Positions 60,711 through 64,000 of a DNA stretch of 64,000 nucleotides are shown here, piece by piece. The position numbers and the translations under genes are program-made. Source of the stretch: Thermus tengchongensis (lineage in GTDB: Bacteria; Deinococcota; Deinococci; Deinococcales; Thermaceae). Every line of letters begins with the position of its first letter. Position 1 is the stretch's first letter. The notes under the pieces are model-generated. The model made no database searches, was not told the DNA's origin, and was given only the letters and a program-made list of their open reading frames with translations. The DNA lies in assembly GCF_021462405.1 (NCBI RefSeq), contig NZ_JAKEDU010000002.1:62001-126000 (forward strand). Reading direction: 5' to 3'.

Positions 60711-61091
60711 TCATTCTAGGCCCCAGATGGCGGCGGGGGCGAGCTCCACCAGGTTGCCTTCCGGATCGCGGGTGTAAAGGCTTTTCCCCTGGGGCCAGTC
60801 CGCCCACCATACAGGAAACCCCGCTTCCTGGAGGCGCTCTGCCCAGTAGGCAAGCTCCTCCTCCGCCACCTTAAAGGCCACGTGGACGCTCCCTTGGGCC
60901 CCGTGGGGGGGAAGGTTTTCCTCCTTTGCCGTGTAATGGGGGTTGAAGACCAAAAAGACCCCCTTCCCCGCCCGGAAGAAGGCGTGGCGCGGAGGCTTGA
61001 ACTGGAAGCAAGGAAGGCCCAGAACCCCCTCGTAAAAGGCCCGGGCCCTCTCCAGATCCTCGGCGTAGACGGCGGTTTCCAGAACCTCCAC
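60711..61091 (-). CDS. VOC/glyoxalase-family protein
   Basis: 126 residues with two beta-alpha-beta-beta-beta modules: VYAEDLERARAFYEGVLGLPCFQF, VFLVFNPH, HGAQGSVHVAFKVAEEELAYWAERLQEAGFPV, SLYTRDPEGNLVELAP. The last motif has the usual metal Glu (LVELAP) and there is a His in HVAF. Substrate unknown. GTG start overlaps the stop of the GYD-domain gene. Confidence 0.88.
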   Translation of the reverse strand: MEVLETAVYAEDLERARAFYEGVLGLPCFQFKPPRHAFFRAGKGVFLVFNPHYTAKEENLPPHGAQGSVHVAFKVAEEELAYWAERLQEAGFPVWWADWPQGKSLYTRDPEGNLVELAPAAIWGLE

Positions 61092-61378
61092 TACTTGAGC
61101 TTGGCGATGAGGTCGGCCACGGGGATGGCCTCGAGGGTGGTGGTCTTCACGCTGCCCCGCGCCGAGAGGTGGAGCATGGCCCGGGCCACCGCCAGGGCAT
61201 CCTCTGCCTCCACGATGTTCACGAAGTCATAAGGCCCCAAGACCGCGTACTGGGCCACCACCTTGACCCCGAAGTCCCGCTCCAGCTCCTGGTTCACCTC
61301 CTTGATGCGCTCGGGGTTTTTCACCAGGGTTTCGGCGCCGTCGTCCGTGAGGGTGCTGAGGACGATAAAGGTGGGCAT
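61091..61378 (-). CDS. GYD-domain protein
   Basis: 95 residues: MPTFIVLSTLTDDGAETLVKNPERIKEVNQEL, VVAQYAVLGPYDFVNIVEAEDALAVARAM, VKTTTLEAIPVADL. The GPYDFV motif defines the GYD family, of unknown function. AAAGGAGGT precedes ATG 61378. Part of a compact minus-strand run with the VOC gene. Confidence 0.9.
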   Translation of the reverse strand: MPTFIVLSTLTDDGAETLVKNPERIKEVNQELERDFGVKVVAQYAVLGPYDFVNIVEAEDALAVARAMLHLSARGSVKTTTLEAIPVADLIAKLK

Positions 61379-61402
61379 ACTTGACCTCCTTTCCCCTCCA
61401 GT

Positions 61403-61972
61403 TTAGTCCGGGCGGCCCTCGAGGTCCACCCCGGCGTAGGCCTCCTCCAAGGGGAAGCTTCCTTCCAGGCAGGGGAGGGGGACTTCCCCCGCCTCCAGCA
61501 CCTGGTAGAAGACCTCCCCTCCTTTCTTCCAGTACAGCTCTGCCCGGCGCTCCAGGGCGCTCACCAGAAGGTAGGCCTGGAGGGAGGGCAGGGCCAGGTA
61601 GCGCCAGAGCTTTTCCCGCCGGTCCACTCCCTCGGTGCTTTCCGAGAGCACCTCCACCACCAGGCAAGGGGCTTCCTCGTAGTAGGGGTTTTCCGGAGGC
61701 GGGATGCAGACGGCCATGAGGTCGGGGTAGTAGACGGTGCGTTCCCCCACCTTGAGCTTCATGTCCGCCACGTAGAGGCGGCAGCCCCGGCGCCGGGCCA
61801 GGGGGCCTAGGAGGAGGGCCAGGTTGGTGACGATGAGGTTGTGGGCCCGGCTGGCCCCGGCCATGGCGTGGAGGGTGCCCTCCACCAGCTCGTGCTTCAC
61901 CGGGGACCTGGCTTCGAGCTCCAGGTAGGCCTCGAGGGAAAGGGGCTCGAGGCGCCTTGCGGCTTCGCCCAT
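61403..61972 (-). CDS. Uma2-family (DUF820) endonuclease-like protein
   Basis: 189 residues from ATG 61972, overlapping the guaA stop as TGATG; ATG 61981 is possible. LSLEAYLELEARSPVKHELVEGTLHAMAGASRAHNLIVTNLALLLG, YYPDLMAVC, PCLVVEVLSESTEGVDRREKLWRYLALPSLQAYLLVS. Complete Uma2 motif set, and the best match to the family of the three copies here. Co-translated with guaA. Confidence 0.9.
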   Translation of the reverse strand: MGEAARRLEPLSLEAYLELEARSPVKHELVEGTLHAMAGASRAHNLIVTNLALLLGPLARRRGCRLYVADMKLKVGERTVYYPDLMAVCIPPPENPYYEEAPCLVVEVLSESTEGVDRREKLWRYLALPSLQAYLLVSALERRAELYWKKGGEVFYQVLEAGEVPLPCLEGSFPLEEAYAGVDLEGRPD

Positions 61973-63483
61973 CACTCCCATTCTATGGTGGCCGGGGGCT
62001 TACTGGTGAGGTCGTAGACCACCCGGCCGATCTCCGGCACCCTGCGGGGGATGCGCCTCGCCACCTCGTCCAAAAACTCCAGGGGAAGCCTGGCCCAGTC
62101 CGCGGTCATGAAGTCCTCGGTGGTGACGGCCCTTAGGGCCAGGACGTAGCCGTACTTCCGCTCGTCCCCCGCCACCCCCACACTCCGCACCGGGGTCAGC
62201 ACCGCCAGGGCCTGGGCCACCTGGGAATACAGCCCCCACTCCCTTAGAAGGCTTATGAAGATATCGTCAGCCCGCCGGAGGATGTCCAGCTTCTCCTCCG
62301 TGACCTCCCCCAGCACCCGCACCGCCAGGCCCGGCCCCGGGAAGGGGTGGCGCAGGCGGATGGGGTCTGGGAGGCCGAGGAGCAGGGCCAGCTCCCGTAC
62401 CTCGTCCTTGAAGAGGAGGCGGAAGGGCTCCAGGAGCTCAAACTTGAGGTCCTGGGGGAGGCCCCCCACGTTGTGGTGGCTCTTGATCTTGGCCGCCCCG
62501 TGCCCGCCGGCGGACTCGATCACGTCCGGGTAGAGGGTGCCCTGGGCCAGGAAGCGGAAGGGGCCCTCCTCCCGGGCCACCTGGCTGAAGACCTCCACGA
62601 ACTCCCGCCCGATGATCTTGCGCTTTTCCTCCGGGTCCTCCACCCCTTTTAGGGCCTTTAGGAAGCGCTCTTTGGCCTCCACCACCCGGAGGTTGACCCC
62701 AAGGGCCCTAAGGGCCCCTTCCACCTCCTCCCGCTCCCCCAGGCGCAGGAGGCCGTGGTCCACGAAGACCGCCAGGTGGTCCACCCCCGCCCGGGCCAGG
62801 AGGAGGGCTAGGGTGCTGGAGTCCACCCCTCCGGAGACCGCCAGCAGAACCCGGTCTTGCCCCACCCGCTCCCGCACCTCCTTGAGGAGGTCTTCCAGGA
62901 CGTGCTCTGGGGTCCAGTCCCGCCGAACCCCGGAAAGCTCCAGGAAGTTTTCCAGGATTTGCATACCCTTGGGGGTGTGGGCCACCTCGGGGTGGAACTG
63001 GACGGCGAAGGTCTTGCCGTCGGGGGCTTCCATGGCCGCCACCGGGTTCTCCTCGGTTTCCGCCACCACCCGCCACCCTGGGGGGAGCTCGGTCACCGCG
63101 TCCTGGTGGCTCATCCAGACCTGGACTTCTCCCTCCAAGCCCCGGAAGAGGGGGCCGGCGTAGCGGGTGAGGAGGGCCTTGCCGTACTCCGCCCGGCCAG
63201 CCCGTTCCACCTTGCCCCCAAGCTCCTGGGCCAGAAGCTGCATCCCGTAGCAGATGCCCAGGGTGGGGAGGCCGAGGCGCAGGAGCCTGGGGTCTGGGCG
63301 GGGGGCCTGGGGGTCAAAGACGCTCCTGGGGCCACCGGAGAGGATGAGGGCCTCGGGCTTGTGCTTCAGGACTTCTTCCAGGGGGGCGTCCCCGGGCAGG
63401 ATCAGGGAGAAGGCCCGGAGTTCCCGGAGCCTTCTGGCGATGAGCCTCGTGTACTGGGAGCCGAAGTCCAGCACCAGGACCAT
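61972..63483 (-). CDS. guaA: GMP synthase (glutamine-hydrolysing)
   Basis: 503 residues from ATG 63483, the length of the known Thermus enzyme. Glutaminase part: [33 protein letters not shown] (nucleophile Cys), FHPEVAHTP (His, Glu). ATP-pyrophosphatase: [20 protein letters not shown]-terminal dimer domain ends KPPATIEWE. Converts XMP to GMP. The start is supported by TAGACT 7 bases upstream; longer forms run into luxS. Confidence 0.97.
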   Translation of the reverse strand: MVLVLDFGSQYTRLIARRLRELRAFSLILPGDAPLEEVLKHKPEALILSGGPRSVFDPQAPRPDPRLLRLGLPTLGICYGMQLLAQELGGKVERAGRAEYGKALLTRYAGPLFRGLEGEVQVWMSHQDAVTELPPGWRVVAETEENPVAAMEAPDGKTFAVQFHPEVAHTPKGMQILENFLELSGVRRDWTPEHVLEDLLKEVRERVGQDRVLLAVSGGVDSSTLALLLARAGVDHLAVFVDHGLLRLGEREEVEGALRALGVNLRVVEAKERFLKALKGVEDPEEKRKIIGREFVEVFSQVAREEGPFRFLAQGTLYPDVIESAGGHGAAKIKSHHNVGGLPQDLKFELLEPFRLLFKDEVRELALLLGLPDPIRLRHPFPGPGLAVRVLGEVTEEKLDILRRADDIFISLLREWGLYSQVAQALAVLTPVRSVGVAGDERKYGYVLALRAVTTEDFMTADWARLPLEFLDEVARRIPRRVPEIGRVVYDLTSKPPATIEWE

Positions 63484-63490
63484 ATGGGCC

Positions 63491-63508
63491 AGTCTAGCAG
63501 GGTAGGAT
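63491..63508. promoter_or_regulatory. Divergent leaderless promoters of guaA and luxS
   Basis: TAGACT on the minus strand (63491-63496) and TAGGAT on the plus strand (63503-63508) lie 6 bases apart in a 31-base spacer, each 6-7 bases from its start codon. Confidence 0.6.
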
Positions 63509-63514
63509 GGGGCC

Positions 63515-63979
63515 ATGGCCGAGGTGGAGAGCTTTGCCCTGGACCACACCAAGGTGAAGGCCCCCTACGTGCGGCTGGCGGGGAGAAAGCCCCTGGGGGG
63601 TGGGGTGGTGGAAAAGTACGACCTGCGCCTGGCCCAGCCCAACCGGGAGACCCTACCCACGGGGGCCTTGCACACCCTCGAGCACCTCCTGGCGGGGTAC
63701 CTGCGGGACCACCTGGAGGGGGTCATCGACCTCTCCCCCATGGGGTGCCGCACGGGGTTTTACCTGGTGGTGGAAGGCCCTTTGGACGAGGAGAGGGTTT
63801 TGCTGGCCTTGGAGCGCGCCCTAAGGGATGTCCTCCTGCACGAGGGGCCCGTGCCCGGAGCGAGCTTCCGGGAGTGCGGCAACTACCGGGACCATGACCT
63901 CCCTGGGGCCAAGGCCTGGGCGGAGAAGGTCCTGAGGGCGGGCCTCAGGGTCCAGCCCACCATCCCCCTAGCGCCATGA
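63515..63979 (+). CDS. luxS: S-ribosylhomocysteine lyase
   Basis: 154 residues. Metal site HTLEH (His53, Glu56, His57), catalytic MGCRTGF (Cys78), and [10 protein letters not shown] with the third metal ligand Cys. Splits S-ribosylhomocysteine into homocysteine and DPD, the autoinducer-2 precursor, as part of the activated methyl cycle. Leaderless start. Overlaps the next gene at ATGA; that gene is probably the nucleosidase of the same cycle. Confidence 0.95.
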   Translation: MAEVESFALDHTKVKAPYVRLAGRKPLGGGVVEKYDLRLAQPNRETLPTGALHTLEHLLAGYLRDHLEGVIDLSPMGCRTGFYLVVEGPLDEERVLLALERALRDVLLHEGPVPGASFRECGNYRDHDLPGAKAWAEKVLRAGLRVQPTIPLAP

Positions 63980-64000
63980 CCGCCTTCTTCGCCGCCGAGC
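63976..64000 (+). CDS. Start of a gene, probably MTA/SAH nucleosidase, cut by window edge
   Basis: ATG 63976 overlaps the luxS stop; only MTAFFAAE is visible. The short start resembles 5'-methylthioadenosine/S-adenosylhomocysteine nucleosidases (FFAAE), which act just before LuxS. The identity rests mainly on position. Confidence 0.45.

Overview
The window is a piece of a Thermus chromosome. GC content is very high, third codon positions are almost all G or C, and most genes are tightly packed or overlap by 1-20 bases. Many genes start only 6-8 bases after a TANNNT -10 box (leaderless mRNAs), as is known for the Deinococcus-Thermus group. Several products are typical of Thermus: the TtuA/TtuB tRNA thiolation pair, a 952-residue UvrA, CsaA, a short threonine synthase and a trehalose synthase of the Thermus type. 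The species cannot be told from the sequence alone.

Layout. 1-3.4 kb: end of a Calvin-cycle operon (cbbX, prk, rpe, fba). 3.4-9 kb: tRNA-Pro, a cupin, then an unusual sensor kinase, a receiver protein, a HEAT-repeat membrane protein and a processive glycosyltransferase. 9-17.6 kb: nitronate monooxygenase, a broken FAD oxidoreductase, a DJ-1-like protein, a TetR regulator, uvrA, a SIS-domain protein and csaA, with four copies of a 104-bp repeat. 17.6-22.4 kb: tRNA-Ile2, small proteins, a lysozyme-like protein, a NYN nuclease-like protein, a ferredoxin-NADP reductase-like flavoprotein and a zinc alcohol dehydrogenase. 22.4-28.8 kb: a complete peptide ABC importer. 28.8-31.9 kb: acuB-acuC, ttuB-ttuA, tRNA-Cys and tRNA-Val. 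32-40.3 kb: a kinase with three ATP-cones, small membrane proteins, hom and thrC, queG, a degenerate phosphoesterase, lnt and tRNA-Leu. 40.3-50.4 kb: a decayed DJ-1 gene, two methyltransferases, an alpha-glucosidase diverging from otsA-otsB-treS, and a glycosyltransferase. 50.5-54.4 kb: Fe-S proteins, a tilS-tadA fusion, tRNA-Ser and a VapBC pair. 54.4-57.1 kb: DinB-like protein, then a foreign-looking stretch with an MFS transporter. 57-64 kb: leucine catabolism genes, rnhA, Uma2-family genes, guaA, luxS and the start of a nucleosidase gene.

How the genes work together. The cbb genes imply CO2 fixation with a red-type RuBisCO encoded just outside the window. OtsA, OtsB and TreS give two routes to trehalose. 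HMG-CoA lyase and the carboxylase beta subunit act at the end of leucine breakdown. AcuC probably deacetylates acetyl-CoA synthetase. TtuB/TtuA, TilS-TadA, QueG and CsaA form a notable set of tRNA-related functions, and tRNA-Ile2, the TilS substrate, is in the same window.

The most interesting signals are not ordinary genes. (1) A 104-bp TA-flanked hairpin repeat fills the space between convergent genes exactly and supplies their stop codons; one copy has jumped into an oxidoreductase gene. (2) A different 124-bp inverted-repeat element does the same between vapC and a YkgJ-family gene. (3) Two protein genes end 22 bases inside a class II tRNA gene, taking their stop codon from the D-arm. (4) The palindrome CCTCGAGG is strongly over-represented, like a highly iterated palindrome. 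(5) Two promoters at the sensor-kinase locus share the same 11-bp direct repeats and spacing.
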